Source: Falsiroseomonas bella
GTDB lineage: Bacteria > Pseudomonadota > Alphaproteobacteria > Acetobacterales > Acetobacteraceae
DNA length: 64,000 nucleotides
Reading direction: 5' to 3'
NCBI RefSeq assembly: GCF_003173615.1
Contig: NZ_QGNA01000001.1
Span: forward strand, 806,001 to 870,000
Shown here: one piece after another, positions 48,293 to 56,517 of the stretch
Numbering within the stretch: position 1 is the first letter of the stretch
Layout of the letters: each line of letters opens with the position of its first letter
Translations under genes and position numbers: made by a program
Notes under the pieces: generated by a model
What the model was told of the DNA's origin: nothing
What the model saw: the letters and a program-made list of their open reading frames with translations, nothing else
Databases searched by the model: none

Positions 48293-48952
48293 ATGCCTGC
48301 CGCGAAACGCTTGCTGCCGCAGCGCCGGACGCTGCTGATCGCCCTGCCGGGGCTGCTGGCCGCCTGCGCCGGCGGCGGGGGGGAGCCGGAGCCGCTGCCG
48401 CCGCTGGTCTCCGGCTATCGGCACCTGACGCCGCTGCGGCTGAATGTCGCGGATGTGGAGATCGTGCCGCCGGCCGCGGGCGCGGTGCGGGTGGATGAGC
48501 CGGCGCCGCTGCGGCCGGAGGTCGAGATGCGCCGCATGGCGGAGGAACGCCTGGTGCCGATGGGCACCACGGGGCGGGCGCGCTTCATCACCCAGGTGGC
48601 CGAGTTTCGCCGCGAGACCACTGGCGGCTCCGGCGGGCTGTTCGGCGGCTCTCCGGGCGAGCGGCTTTCCGTGCGGATGGAAGCGCGGCTGGAGATTGCC
48701 TCGGCCGATGGGCAGGGTGCCGGCTTCGTGGAGGCGCAGGCCCGGCGCCAGCGCACCCTGCCGGGCGGAACCTCCGACGCGGCGCGGCGCCGTGCCGCGG
48801 AGGAGACGGTGCGCCAGGCGATGGAGGAGCTGAACGTGGAGTTCGAGTTCCAGATCCGCCGCGCGCTGCGCGACTGGCTGGTGGAGGGCGCGGCGCCGCC
48901 GCCGATCGGCGCGCCCGGCGGCATCCAGCGCGAAGACCTGCCGAGGAGTTAA
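48293..48952 (+). CDS. Predicted lipoprotein, unknown function
   Basis: A 219-aa product with a lipoprotein-type signal: RRTLLIALPGLLAACAGGGG, with Cys at about residue 25. The mature part begins PLPPLVSGYRHLTPLRLNVA, then a mixed alpha/beta region with EVEMRRMAEERLVPMGTTGR and AEETVRQAMEELNVEFEFQI near the C-terminus. I do not recognise a family. It is followed 3 bp later by a RidA gene, so they share a transcript. Confidence 0.72.
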   Translation: MPAAKRLLPQRRTLLIALPGLLAACAGGGGEPEPLPPLVSGYRHLTPLRLNVADVEIVPPAAGAVRVDEPAPLRPEVEMRRMAEERLVPMGTTGRARFITQVAEFRRETTGGSGGLFGGSPGERLSVRMEARLEIASADGQGAGFVEAQARRQRTLPGGTSDAARRRAAEETVRQAMEELNVEFEFQIRRALRDWLVEGAAPPPIGAPGGIQREDLPRS

Positions 48953-48955
48953 GGG

Positions 48956-49342
48956 ATGCCCGTGACCTTCGCGAACCCCGCCGGCGTGCACGCGCCGGGC
49001 TCGCGCTATTCCCATGCCGCGCTGGTCGAGGGGCCGGGGCGGCGGCTGGTGATCTCGGGGCAGATCGGGGTGGCGCCGGATGGCACGGTGCTGCCGGCAG
49101 GGGAGGACCAGATCCGCCAAGCGATCGCCAATCTCGGCGCGATCCTCTCGGCGCATGGGATGGGGCCGGCGAACATCGTGAAGCTGGGCGTGTTCCTGAC
49201 CGACCGGGCGCTGATCCCGGTCTGGCGGGCCGAGCGCGAAAAGTTCCTGGGGACGCTGGCGCCGACGAGCACGCTGCTGCTGGTGGCGGGGCTGGCCGAT
49301 CCGCGCTTCGTCTTCGAGGTGGAGGCGGAAGCGGTCGGCTGA
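48956..49342 (+). CDS. RidA/YjgF/UK114 family protein
   Basis: A 128-aa homotrimer-type protein, in characterised members a deaminase of reactive enamine/imine intermediates made by PLP enzymes such as threonine dehydratase. Conserved pieces: GRRLVISGQIGVAPDGTVLP, QIRQAIANLGAILSAHGMGP, and LLLVAGLADPRFVFEVEAEA, the last with the position of the usual catalytic Arg region somewhat divergent. GAGGAGTTAAGGG precedes the ATG. It starts 3 bp after the lipoprotein gene. Confidence 0.88.
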   Translation: MPVTFANPAGVHAPGSRYSHAALVEGPGRRLVISGQIGVAPDGTVLPAGEDQIRQAIANLGAILSAHGMGPANIVKLGVFLTDRALIPVWRAEREKFLGTLAPTSTLLLVAGLADPRFVFEVEAEAVG

Positions 49343-49441
49343 GCGTGGCCGCGCCGGTTTAAGACTTCGCCACCTTCGCACTTCGCGGCTTGGCCACGGA
49401 ACGGACGTGATAGGCTCGACGCCACCAACGGGGTAGGCGTC

Positions 49442-50047
49442 ATGCCGAAGGTCATGCGCCGCGCGGTGCTCGCGGCGGGTTTTGCTGCACTGGCGTCGGG
49501 ACCGGCGGGAGCGCAGGGCGCGCCGGCGCTGCGCCTGCGCGGCCGCATCCTGGCCTTCGCCGATGGCGTGCTGACGGTGGCGACGCGGGAAGGCGGCAAC
49601 GCCAAGGTGACGCTGCCGGAGAACGCGCCGGTTTCCGCGCTGCGGCGCGCGACGCTGGCGGAGCTGGTGCCGGGGGCGAATCTCGGCGTGGTGGCGGAGC
49701 CGGCGGGCGAGGGGCTGCGCGCGGTGGCCGTGACGCTGCTGCCGGCGACCGCCACGCGGCAGTTCCAGTCAGAATGGGACCTGACGCCCGGCAGCTCCAT
49801 GAACAACGGCGCCGTGGCCGCGGTGATGGAACGCGCCGAGGGCCATGAGCTGACGCTGACCATCAATGGCCGCAGCGTGCCGGTGCGGGTGGATGAGCGC
49901 ACCGCCCTGGTGCGGCCGGTGCCGGCGACGCGCGCGGATCTGCGCGAAGGGGCGGCGGTGTTCGTGCTGGCGACGCGCGGCGCGGATGGCGCGCTGACGG
50001 CGGTGCGGGTGAGCGTGGAGAAGGACGGCGTCGCGCCGCCGACGTGA
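49442..50047 (+). CDS. Predicted exported protein, unknown function
   Basis: A 201-aa product with a probable signal peptide (MRRAVLAAGFAALASGPAGA-QG). The mature part looks like two small beta-rich repeats: ALRLRGRILAFADGVLTVAT and later ELTLTINGRSVPVRVDERTA, resembling OB- or DUF5666-like domains that bind ligands in the periplasm, but I cannot assign a family. GGGGTAGGCGTC precedes the start. Followed by about 317 bp with no clear gene. Confidence 0.65.
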   Translation: MPKVMRRAVLAAGFAALASGPAGAQGAPALRLRGRILAFADGVLTVATREGGNAKVTLPENAPVSALRRATLAELVPGANLGVVAEPAGEGLRAVAVTLLPATATRQFQSEWDLTPGSSMNNGAVAAVMERAEGHELTLTINGRSVPVRVDERTALVRPVPATRADLREGAAVFVLATRGADGALTAVRVSVEKDGVAPPT

Positions 50048-50364
50048 TTCTTTTGGGGCGTTGCGCGTTTTCGGACAAATTGCCGGGGCTCGGCGGCGGG
50101 GTGGTTTGGACGGGAGCGGATTCGCGAGGTCAAAGAGCGGAGTGCGCGCCTTTGCTCCCGGGCCGGCTGGCGCACTGCCCGGCATTAGGACATCATTCTT
50201 AGGCTGATGCAACGCCGGCGTTGCGGACGCTGCTTCGAGCGATGCGGCCTCCAACCGATAGCGGTCTGTGATCCGCGAGGCCCAAGCCGCGAGCGTCCAC
50301 TTCGGGCGGGAAGCCGTCATTCGCGAGCAAGCCTCGTGATCGCTCGGGCCAGAGGGCATGGTCG
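50048..50364. other. Intergenic region without a supported gene
   Basis: A 317-bp stretch between the exported protein and the MFS gene. It is less GC-rich than its surroundings and holds only short open frames with no family resemblance. Fragments such as GCGTCCACTTCGGGCGGGAA near 50297 and a related phrase near 51880 (AATGTCCGCTCGGGGTCGAA) suggest remnants of a dispersed intergenic sequence. No tRNA, hairpin terminator or promoter could be called with confidence. Confidence 0.5.
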
Positions 50365-51600
50365 TCAGCGCAGCCGGCGCAGAACCAACAGCCCGACCAG
50401 CACGACGGGCGCGAGGTGCCCGAAGGCGACCGCCCAGCCCATGACGGTGTCCCGCCCCGCGACGTCGAGCGCGAGGCCGACCCCGAGCGGCCCGATGAAG
50501 CCGCCGGCGTAGCCGCACATGCTGTGCAGTCCCATGGTTGCGCCGCGTCGTGCCTTGTCGGCCGCGGCCACGGTTCCCGCGGTCAGCGCGGCGCTGTCGA
50601 GGTAGATCGCCGCATTCCAGGCGAGCACGCAGCAGATGGCGATGGGAGGCCAAAGGCCGAAGGAGAGGCCGGTCGCAACGCTCAGCACCGCGCCCGCGAG
50701 CATCGCGCCGGCGACGATCCGCGCGCGCCCGAACCGCTGCGCGAGCTCGTTCCCGCTTACCGAGATGGCGATGCCGAGGAGGCCGGCGGCCGAGAACAGG
50801 GTATTGGGACCGGGCAGCCAGTCCGGTGCATCGCTCCGGGTCATGATGAGCGCGAGGAAGGTGACGCCCCATGCGCGCAGCGCGGCCATCTCCCAGGTGT
50901 GCACGCTGTAGCCTGCGATCCATGCCATGGCCGGGCGGTTCCGGAAGACCGGGCGGAAATCCAGCAGCTCGGCAACCGGCACCTTCGGACCGGACCTGGC
51001 GCCACCTGGCCTGATGACGAGCGCGACGGTGCCAAAGGCGGCCGCCGCTGTGACGGCGCCGAACATGAAGACGAGGGCCGGGCCCGCGATGGCGTCCAGG
51101 AGCCCGGCGACCGCGAAGGAGGCGGCTCCGGCGATGCCAACGCCAAGCGCATGCCAGCTCACTGCGCGCGACTGCGCGGCGCCTTCCAGCCGGTCGGCGA
51201 TCATCTTGAGCCCGGGCATGTAGCAAGCCGCCCATCCGACTCCTGCGACGGCGCGCAGGAGAAGCGCGCCCCAGAAGCCATCGGCGGCGACAGCCATGCC
51301 CAGATGCGAGAGCGCCGTCAGACCAGCGCCGGCGAGATAGACCCGCCGCGCCGGCACACGGTCGGTCAGGGCGACGAGAACGGGGACTGTCGGCACGTAG
51401 GCGGCGAAGAAGGCACCGACGAGCCAGCCGGCCTCCGTGGCCGACAACGACCAGCGCGCGATGAACGCCGGCAGCAGGGCGGGCAGGAAGAAGGCGCCGA
51501 CCTGTACGAAGACCTGCGCGGCGACGATGGCCGCGAGAGTGTGGGCGGCGCTCACCTGCGGATCCGAAGCTGCAGGAGCGTGGGACAGGCCGCGAGGCAC
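50365..51600 (-). CDS. MFS transporter
   Basis: A major facilitator of about 411 aa from GTG 51600. Helix segments include LAAIVAAQVFVQVGAFFLPA, AGWLVGAFFAAYVPTVPVLV, the TDRVPARRVYLAGAGLTA loop after helix 2, and YMPGLKMIADRLEGAAQSRA. The C-half ends LAPVVLVGLLVLRRLR. The reading frame continues upstream to 51774 without conservation, so the start is uncertain; GTG 51555 is another option. Flanked on both sides by about 320 bp of sequence without genes, which makes it a candidate for recent insertion. Confidence 0.8.
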   Translation of the reverse strand: MPRGLSHAPAASDPQVSAAHTLAAIVAAQVFVQVGAFFLPALLPAFIARWSLSATEAGWLVGAFFAAYVPTVPVLVALTDRVPARRVYLAGAGLTALSHLGMAVAADGFWGALLLRAVAGVGWAACYMPGLKMIADRLEGAAQSRAVSWHALGVGIAGAASFAVAGLLDAIAGPALVFMFGAVTAAAAFGTVALVIRPGGARSGPKVPVAELLDFRPVFRNRPAMAWIAGYSVHTWEMAALRAWGVTFLALIMTRSDAPDWLPGPNTLFSAAGLLGIAISVSGNELAQRFGRARIVAGAMLAGAVLSVATGLSFGLWPPIAICCVLAWNAAIYLDSAALTAGTVAAADKARRGATMGLHSMCGYAGGFIGPLGVGLALDVAGRDTVMGWAVAFGHLAPVVLVGLLVLRRLR

Positions 51601-51919
51601 GGCGCCGCCGCGACGTGACGGCGAACCCCGAGGTGCTCGCGCAGCATGTTCCGCATCCGGCTTGCCTCCATCGCCGGCCGACCCGCCAGGCGCTCTCCTC
51701 ACCTCGCAGACAGCATCGGAATGTTCTCCCGGGCCGCACGGCGACGCAATCGAAGGCGGCGGGAATGCCCGCAAGCCTCGGCCTCCCCTGTCGGCGGGGA
51801 CCTGCTACCGGCGCATCACGCACGTCGCGCCGCCAGGGGATCGCCGGCGGCGACGCAGGGCGGACATTCGCACGCCAATGTCCGCTCGGGGTCGAAGGGC
51901 GTCCGTCACTCTGCGACGG
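51601..51919. other. Intergenic region without a supported gene
   Basis: A 319-bp stretch between the MFS start and the transposase-derived gene. Both strands have short open frames but none shows a known domain or a ribosome site. The segment near 51870-51905 (CATTCGCACGCCAATGTCCG) resembles a phrase found on the other side of the MFS gene. It may contain the promoter of the MFS gene. Confidence 0.5.
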
Positions 51920-52495
51920 TCAATCCGTCAGCCGCCACAGGCGCCGCTCGCCGGGGATGGCGTCGTGCAGGGCGATCATCCAGCGCAGCAAGGCGGGGCG
52001 GGCGCCGGGCAGCGACGGGATGAGGCGGTGGAGGGTCGCGGCCAAGTGGGGGCGGGGGAGGTGTTCTGGGGCGCAGGGGAGTGCTGACGCGAGGCCGAGG
52101 CGTTTGGCCATGAGGAGTTGCGCCATGGTCAGCAGGCGGGCGACGCGGCGGATGGCGCGCAAAATGCGCCAGGCGAGGGTTTCGAGGCCGTCGCCGCCGG
52201 ACAGCGGGTGGGGCGAGGCGGCGATCATCAGGCGGTCGAGGGTGCCGTTGCGGGCGTGGCGGCGGAGCGCGCGGTGGGCGCTGTCGGCGCGGCCGAGCGC
52301 CTCGGGCAGGGCGCGCCAGGGCTCGCGGGAGCAGGCGATCCAGAAGATCGCGTCCCAGAGGCGGCGGGGATCGGCGGCGGGGCGGCCGGGGCCGCCTGGC
52401 TGGACCAGCGGGGCGAGGGCGGCCCATTCGGCGTCGGTCATGGGGGACCAGGGCTGCCGGGGCGTGGGGCGGAGGGGGTAGGCCGGCGGCAGCAT
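51920..52495 (-). CDS. IS5-type transposase N-terminal domain protein (DUF4096-like) without DDE domain
   Basis: A 191-aa product. The N-terminal 75 residues match the helix-turn-helix end of IS5/IS4-family transposases: TDAEWAALAPLV, DPRRLWDAIFWIACSREPWR, ALPEALGRADSAHRALRRHA and RNGTLDRLM. The expected DDE catalytic domain is missing; instead there is about 105 residues of helical Arg/Leu-rich sequence (LETLAWRILRAIRRVARLLT, LHRLIPSLPGARPALLRWMI). No terminal inverted repeats or target duplication were found. It may be a domesticated DNA-binding protein or a decayed element. An ATG at 52441 is an alternative start. Confidence 0.65.
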   Translation of the reverse strand: MLPPAYPLRPTPRQPWSPMTDAEWAALAPLVQPGGPGRPAADPRRLWDAIFWIACSREPWRALPEALGRADSAHRALRRHARNGTLDRLMIAASPHPLSGGDGLETLAWRILRAIRRVARLLTMAQLLMAKRLGLASALPCAPEHLPRPHLAATLHRLIPSLPGARPALLRWMIALHDAIPGERRLWRLTD

Positions 52496-52570
52496 CTTCT
52501 GGGGGGCCCTCGCAGCGGGTGTCTGCGGGAGGATATAGGAATGTTGTCTTTGTGGGCAAGGAAATCATGA

Positions 52571-52709
52571 ATGGAGGGGTCCGGGGACGATCATCGTCCC
52601 CGGGTTTTTTGTTTCGTTGGCGCTGTGGCGCTTCGTTCTGGGAGCCCCCCTCACCCACCGTCCAACGCCTTTGGCGTTGGACCCCCGCCTGCGGGGGGAG
52701 AGGGCTTTT
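52571..52709. repeat. Composite intergenic repeat, copy 1
   Basis: The first 43 bp (52571-52613) are identical to 56365-56407. They hold a perfect hairpin, CCGGGGACGA (52581-52590) with TCGTCCCCGG (52594-52603), followed by GTTTTTTG. The unit goes on with a shared phrase GGGAGCCCCCCTCACCCA (52640-52657), then a variable CCAACGCC/GGCGTTGG stem, and ends GGGGAGAGGGCTTTT. The hairpin plus T-run faces right, while both flanking genes are on the minus strand. Confidence 0.85.
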
Positions 52710-52731
52710 GGGGTGGGGGAGGCTGGGGGCC

Positions 52732-53796
52732 TCACTCGTTGGATGGCAGGCCCGCGAACATGGTGGCGGGGGTGAAGCGGGCGCCGACGTCGCCGATCAG
52801 GTCGTAGTTGCCCACCACCGTGAGCTTCCGCACGCCGGAGCCGGGCGCGTAGTGGAAGGTGCCGTAGTTCATCCAGAAGACGTTGGCGCTGTAGACGCCG
52901 TCGAAATACATCGTCCGCTGCTCGAGGCTGTTCACGCTGCGCCAGATGGTCGTGGCGATGTTGGGGCGTGCGCGGTCCGCCACGCCGAAGGGCGCGGAGA
53001 CGTTGCGCATCACGCTCATGATGGAGGCCACCGCCTCGCGCTGCGACCGCGGCGTGGGCAGGTGCGTGACGTAGTAGGCGGCGCGGACGAAGCGGTCGGC
53101 CGCCTCATGCGTGCCGGGCAGGCGCTCGGTGCCGCCGAAGCCCTGGAAGCGGCCGAGGTTCTCGAGCTGCTTGTCGAAGGTGGGCTGGTTGGTCATCACC
53201 ACGTAGCGGCGGTCGTGGTAGATGTTGATGCGGCCGTTGATGCATTCGAAGATCGCGCTGTCGCCGCCCTTGTCGTTCAGCGCGATGTGCAGCGTGCCCG
53301 GCATGCCGCTGTTCGGCTCGACCGCCATGCGCAGCTGGAAGGGCTCGGCGCGCGTGCGCTCGACGGCTTCCGCGACGGACCCGCAGGTGTCGAGAAACCA
53401 GGTGAGCCAGTGGCCGATCGCAAGGCCGGGCTTCGACGGGTCGCGCGGCCCGGTCGAGGTGTCGGGCAGGTAGAGCACGTGGCCCGCCAGCCCGGCCTCG
53501 TTCACCCCGTCCACATTCGTGTTGTCGTAGACGGTGACGACCAGGCTGCCGTAGCGGCTGGTCCAGCGCAGCGGGTTCACCGGCGTCGCGCCGTTCCGCT
53601 CCATGCCGCGGGGCAGGATCCAGATGTTGCTCTCGGTGTCCTCGAACCAGTCCATGTTGCGGCCGATGAAGACGCCGAGGCCGGGCCAGTTCCACAGGGC
53701 GCGGGAGCAGGCCTGCGCCTGGCGGGGGATGGCCGCCAGCGCCGGCAGCGCGACGCCGGCGCCAAGCAGCCAGCGTCGTCCGAGAGTGATCGTCAT
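52732..53796 (-). CDS. Choloylglycine hydrolase-family Ntn hydrolase (linear amide C-N hydrolase)
   Basis: A 354-aa exported hydrolase. A signal of twin-arginine appearance (LGRRWLLGAGVALPALAAIP) ends QAQA, with cleavage exposing Cys30, the N-terminal nucleophile of the family (CSRALWNWPGLGVFIGRNMD). The NMDWFEDT and TSRYGSLVVTVYDNTNVDGV segments carry the second catalytic positions; GLAGHVLYLPDTSTGPRDPS and MSVMRNVSAPFG support the penicillin V acylase/choloylglycine hydrolase branch. GGAGGAAG lies before the ATG. Substrates of the environmental members include acyl-homoserine lactones and penicillin V. Confidence 0.87.
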   Translation of the reverse strand: MTITLGRRWLLGAGVALPALAAIPRQAQACSRALWNWPGLGVFIGRNMDWFEDTESNIWILPRGMERNGATPVNPLRWTSRYGSLVVTVYDNTNVDGVNEAGLAGHVLYLPDTSTGPRDPSKPGLAIGHWLTWFLDTCGSVAEAVERTRAEPFQLRMAVEPNSGMPGTLHIALNDKGGDSAIFECINGRINIYHDRRYVVMTNQPTFDKQLENLGRFQGFGGTERLPGTHEAADRFVRAAYYVTHLPTPRSQREAVASIMSVMRNVSAPFGVADRARPNIATTIWRSVNSLEQRTMYFDGVYSANVFWMNYGTFHYAPGSGVRKLTVVGNYDLIGDVGARFTPATMFAGLPSNE

Positions 53797-53914
53797 CGCG
53801 CTTCCTCCTGTCGTGCCGTGCGTCGCGCCGGCCGTCGCGGGCGCCGCCGTGCGTCCAACGCCTGGGTGTAGCGGTGCCTCGACCCCGGAATGTTGCGCGA
53901 GGTAGCATTGTCGG

Positions 53915-54637
53915 ATGATCCAGCAGGCCGCAGCCCGCATGGCCGCACCCGATCCGGCTGCCGTCTTCGCGGCGCGCGGCTGGCTCGCCGGGCACCCGGC
54001 CGCCTTCCGGTCGCTGCTGATCCGCGAGGCGGTGCCGGTGGAGGCGCGGGCGGGCAGCACCATCTTCCGCATCGACGACGCCTCGAACGGCCTCTACGGC
54101 ATCCTGTCAGGCGCGATCGGCGTGGAGGGCGGGCACCGACGCCAGACGCCGCTGCTCGGCCATGTCATGCGGCCCGGCGAGTGGTTCGGGATCAAGGCGC
54201 TGCTGCATGGCGGCCCGCGGGAACTGACCTATCGCGCGATCGAGCCGACCCGCCTGCTGTTCATCGACCGGACGCGGCTGGTGCCGCTGATGCAGGAGGA
54301 TTCCGACATCGCCGTGCGTGTCGGCCAATTGGCGGAGATCGGCAACCGCCTCGGCGCCTGGATCGTGCGCGACCTGCTGACGCCGGATGCCGGACGGCGC
54401 CTGGCCTCCGTGCTGCTGCGGGTCCTGGGCGCGGGCGAGGTGGTGCCGGACGACCGGCACGGCTTCTGGCTGACGCACCGGCAGCTGGGCGAGATGGCGA
54501 ACCTGTCGCGCCACCATGTCGGCCGCAAGCTGGCCTCCTTCGAGGCGGAGGGCTGGATCCGCTGCGGCTACAACCGGATCCTTCTGCTGGACGCGGCCGG
54601 GCTTGGCGCCTTCGCCTATGGCGAGGATGCGGCGTGA
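53915..54637 (+). CDS. Crp/Fnr family transcriptional regulator
   Basis: A 240-aa regulator with an N-terminal cyclic-nucleotide-binding-like beta roll (GSTIFRIDDASNGLYGILSG, VMRPGEWFGIKALLHGG) and a C-terminal winged HTH (LTHRQLGEMANLSRHHVGRK). The Cys residues of Fnr-type iron-sulfur sites are not present, so an oxygen-sensing cluster is unlikely. Divergent from the Ntn hydrolase with about 118 bp between starts, so it may regulate that gene. The effector is unknown. Confidence 0.9.
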   Translation: MIQQAAARMAAPDPAAVFAARGWLAGHPAAFRSLLIREAVPVEARAGSTIFRIDDASNGLYGILSGAIGVEGGHRRQTPLLGHVMRPGEWFGIKALLHGGPRELTYRAIEPTRLLFIDRTRLVPLMQEDSDIAVRVGQLAEIGNRLGAWIVRDLLTPDAGRRLASVLLRVLGAGEVVPDDRHGFWLTHRQLGEMANLSRHHVGRKLASFEAEGWIRCGYNRILLLDAAGLGAFAYGEDAA

Positions 54638-54656
54638 TGCGCAGCGCCGAATGTCG

Positions 54657-56279
54657 TCAGGCGTGCAGGCCCGGCGCTTCCTGGCCGGTGCGGGCCACGT
54701 ATTCGGTGTAGCCGCCGCCATACTGGTGCACGCCGTCCGGCGTGAGTTCGAGCACGCGGTTCGACAGCGCCGCGAGGAAGTGCCGGTCGTGCGAGACGAA
54801 GAGCATGGTGCCCTCGTACTGCGCCAGCGCGGCGACCAGCATCTCCTTCGTCGCCATGTCCAGGTGGTTGGTGGGCTCGTCGAGCACGAGGAAGTTCGGC
54901 GGATCGTAGAGCATCCTCGCCATCACCAGCCGCGCCTTCTCGCCGCCGGACAGCACGCGGCAGCGCTTCTCGACCTCGTCGCCGGAGAAGCCGAAGCAGC
55001 CCGCCAGCGTGCGCAGCGATCCCTGGTTCGCCAGGGGGAAGGCATCCTCCAGCGCCTGGAACACGGTGCGGTCGCCGTCCAGCAGCTCCATCGCGTGCTG
55101 CGCGAAGTAGCCCATCCGGACGCTGCCGCCGACGGAGACCGTTCCCGCGTCCGGCTCGGTCGCGCCGGCCACCAGCTTCAGCAGGGTGGACTTGCCGGCG
55201 CCGTTGACGCCGAGCACGCACCAGCGCTCGCGCCTTCGCACCATGAAGTCCAGGCCCTCGTAGATGGCGCGGCTGCCGTAGCGCTTGTGCACCTGGCGGA
55301 GGTTCACGACGTCCTCGCCGGAACGCGGCGCCTGGGGGAAGTCGAAGGAGACGCTCTGCCGGCGCTTCGGGGGCTCGACCCGCTCGATCTTCTCGAGCTT
55401 CTTCACGCGGCTCTGCACCTGGGCCGCGTGCGAGGCGCGGGCCTTGAACCGCTCGATGAAGCTGATCTCCTTCGCCAGCATGGCCTGCTGGCGCTCGAAC
55501 TGGGCCTGCTGCTGGCGCTCGTTCAGCGTGCGCTGCTGCTCGTAGAAGGCGTAGTCGCCGGAATAGGTCGTCAGGCTGCCGCCGTCGATCTCGATGATCT
55601 TGCGGACCACGCGGTTCATGAATTCGCGGTCGTGCGAGGTCATGAGCAGCGCGCCCTCATAGGCGGCCAGGAACTGCTCGAGCCAGATGAGGCTTTCCAG
55701 GTCGAGGTGGTTGCTCGGCTCGTCGAGCAGCATGACGTCGGGGCGCATCAGCAGGATGCGGGCCAGCGCGACGCGCATCTTCCAGCCGCCCGAGAGGGCG
55801 CCCACATCGCCGTCCATCATCTCCTGGCTGAAGCCGAGGCCGGCCAGCACCTCGCGCGCGCGGCCTTCCAGCGCGTAGCCTCCGAGTTCCTCGAAGCGGG
55901 ACTGCACCTCGCCGAAGCGTTCGATGATGGCGTCGAGCTCGTCGGCGCGGTCGGGGTCGGCCATGGCGGCTTCGAGGGCCGCGAGTTCCGCGGCGACCTC
56001 GCTGACCGGGCCGGCGCCGTCCATCACCTCCGCCACGGCGGGGCGGCCGGCCATCTCGCCGACATCCTGGCTGAAGAAGCCGATGGTGACGCCGCGGTCC
56101 ACCAGGACCTGGCCCTCATCCGGGGGTTCCTGCCCGGTGATCAGGCGAAAGAGGGTGGTCTTGCCCGCCCCGTTGGGGCCGACGAGGCCGATCTTCTCGC
56201 CTTTCTGGAGCGCGGCGGCGGCCTCGACGAAGAGGAGCTGCCGTCCGTTCTGCTTGCTGACGTTGTCGAGGCGGATCAT
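54657..56279 (-). CDS. ABC-F family ATPase
   Basis: Soluble tandem-ABC protein of 540 aa acting on ribosomes. Each half has Walker A (VGPNGAGKTTLFRLITGQ, LGVNGAGKSTLLKLVAG) and signature (ALSGGWKMRVALARILLMRP, VLSGGEKARLVMARMLYDPP), with the interdomain linker at about residues 245-320 (ERQQAMLAKEISFIERFKAR). No membrane segment is present. The family includes translation factors such as EttA/YbiT/Uup and resistance proteins; the exact subgroup is not certain, but YbiT-like is most probable. Monocistronic. Confidence 0.93.
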   Translation of the reverse strand: MIRLDNVSKQNGRQLLFVEAAAALQKGEKIGLVGPNGAGKTTLFRLITGQEPPDEGQVLVDRGVTIGFFSQDVGEMAGRPAVAEVMDGAGPVSEVAAELAALEAAMADPDRADELDAIIERFGEVQSRFEELGGYALEGRAREVLAGLGFSQEMMDGDVGALSGGWKMRVALARILLMRPDVMLLDEPSNHLDLESLIWLEQFLAAYEGALLMTSHDREFMNRVVRKIIEIDGGSLTTYSGDYAFYEQQRTLNERQQQAQFERQQAMLAKEISFIERFKARASHAAQVQSRVKKLEKIERVEPPKRRQSVSFDFPQAPRSGEDVVNLRQVHKRYGSRAIYEGLDFMVRRRERWCVLGVNGAGKSTLLKLVAGATEPDAGTVSVGGSVRMGYFAQHAMELLDGDRTVFQALEDAFPLANQGSLRTLAGCFGFSGDEVEKRCRVLSGGEKARLVMARMLYDPPNFLVLDEPTNHLDMATKEMLVAALAQYEGTMLFVSHDRHFLAALSNRVLELTPDGVHQYGGGYTEYVARTGQEAPGLHA

Positions 56280-56364
56280 CGGGGGCGCGGAGGCTTCGGA
56301 CCTGGTGTGCCGGCCTTATGCCACGCGGATGCGCCCCGGACAGGTGCGGCGGGGCACTTCACGC

Positions 56365-56498
56365 ATGGAGGGGTCCGGGGACGATCATCGTCCCCGGGTT
56401 TTTTGTTGCGTGGTGGTGGTGCGGTTTGGGAGGCAGTTCTGGGTTGCGGGAGCCCCCCTCACCCAACCCTCTCCCCCCTGTTGGGGGAGAGGGCTTTT
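56365..56498. repeat. Composite intergenic repeat, copy 2
   Basis: The 43 bp at 56365-56407 are identical to 52571-52613, including the hairpin CCGGGGACGA/TCGTCCCCGG and the T-run. GGGAGCCCCCCTCACCCA recurs at 56448-56465, then CCCTCTCCCCCCTGTTGGGG and GGGGAGAGGGCTTTT. The middle differs from copy 1. Flanking genes (ABC-F and folE) are both on the minus strand, so the apparent terminator faces the wrong way here too. Confidence 0.85.
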
Positions 56499-56517
56499 CG
56501 GACGTGGGGGGAGAGGG

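Noticed and set aside
52571..52613. Intrinsic terminator of the Ntn hydrolase gene
   Set aside because: That gene is on the minus strand and the T-run is on the plus strand, so the hairpin faces the wrong way.
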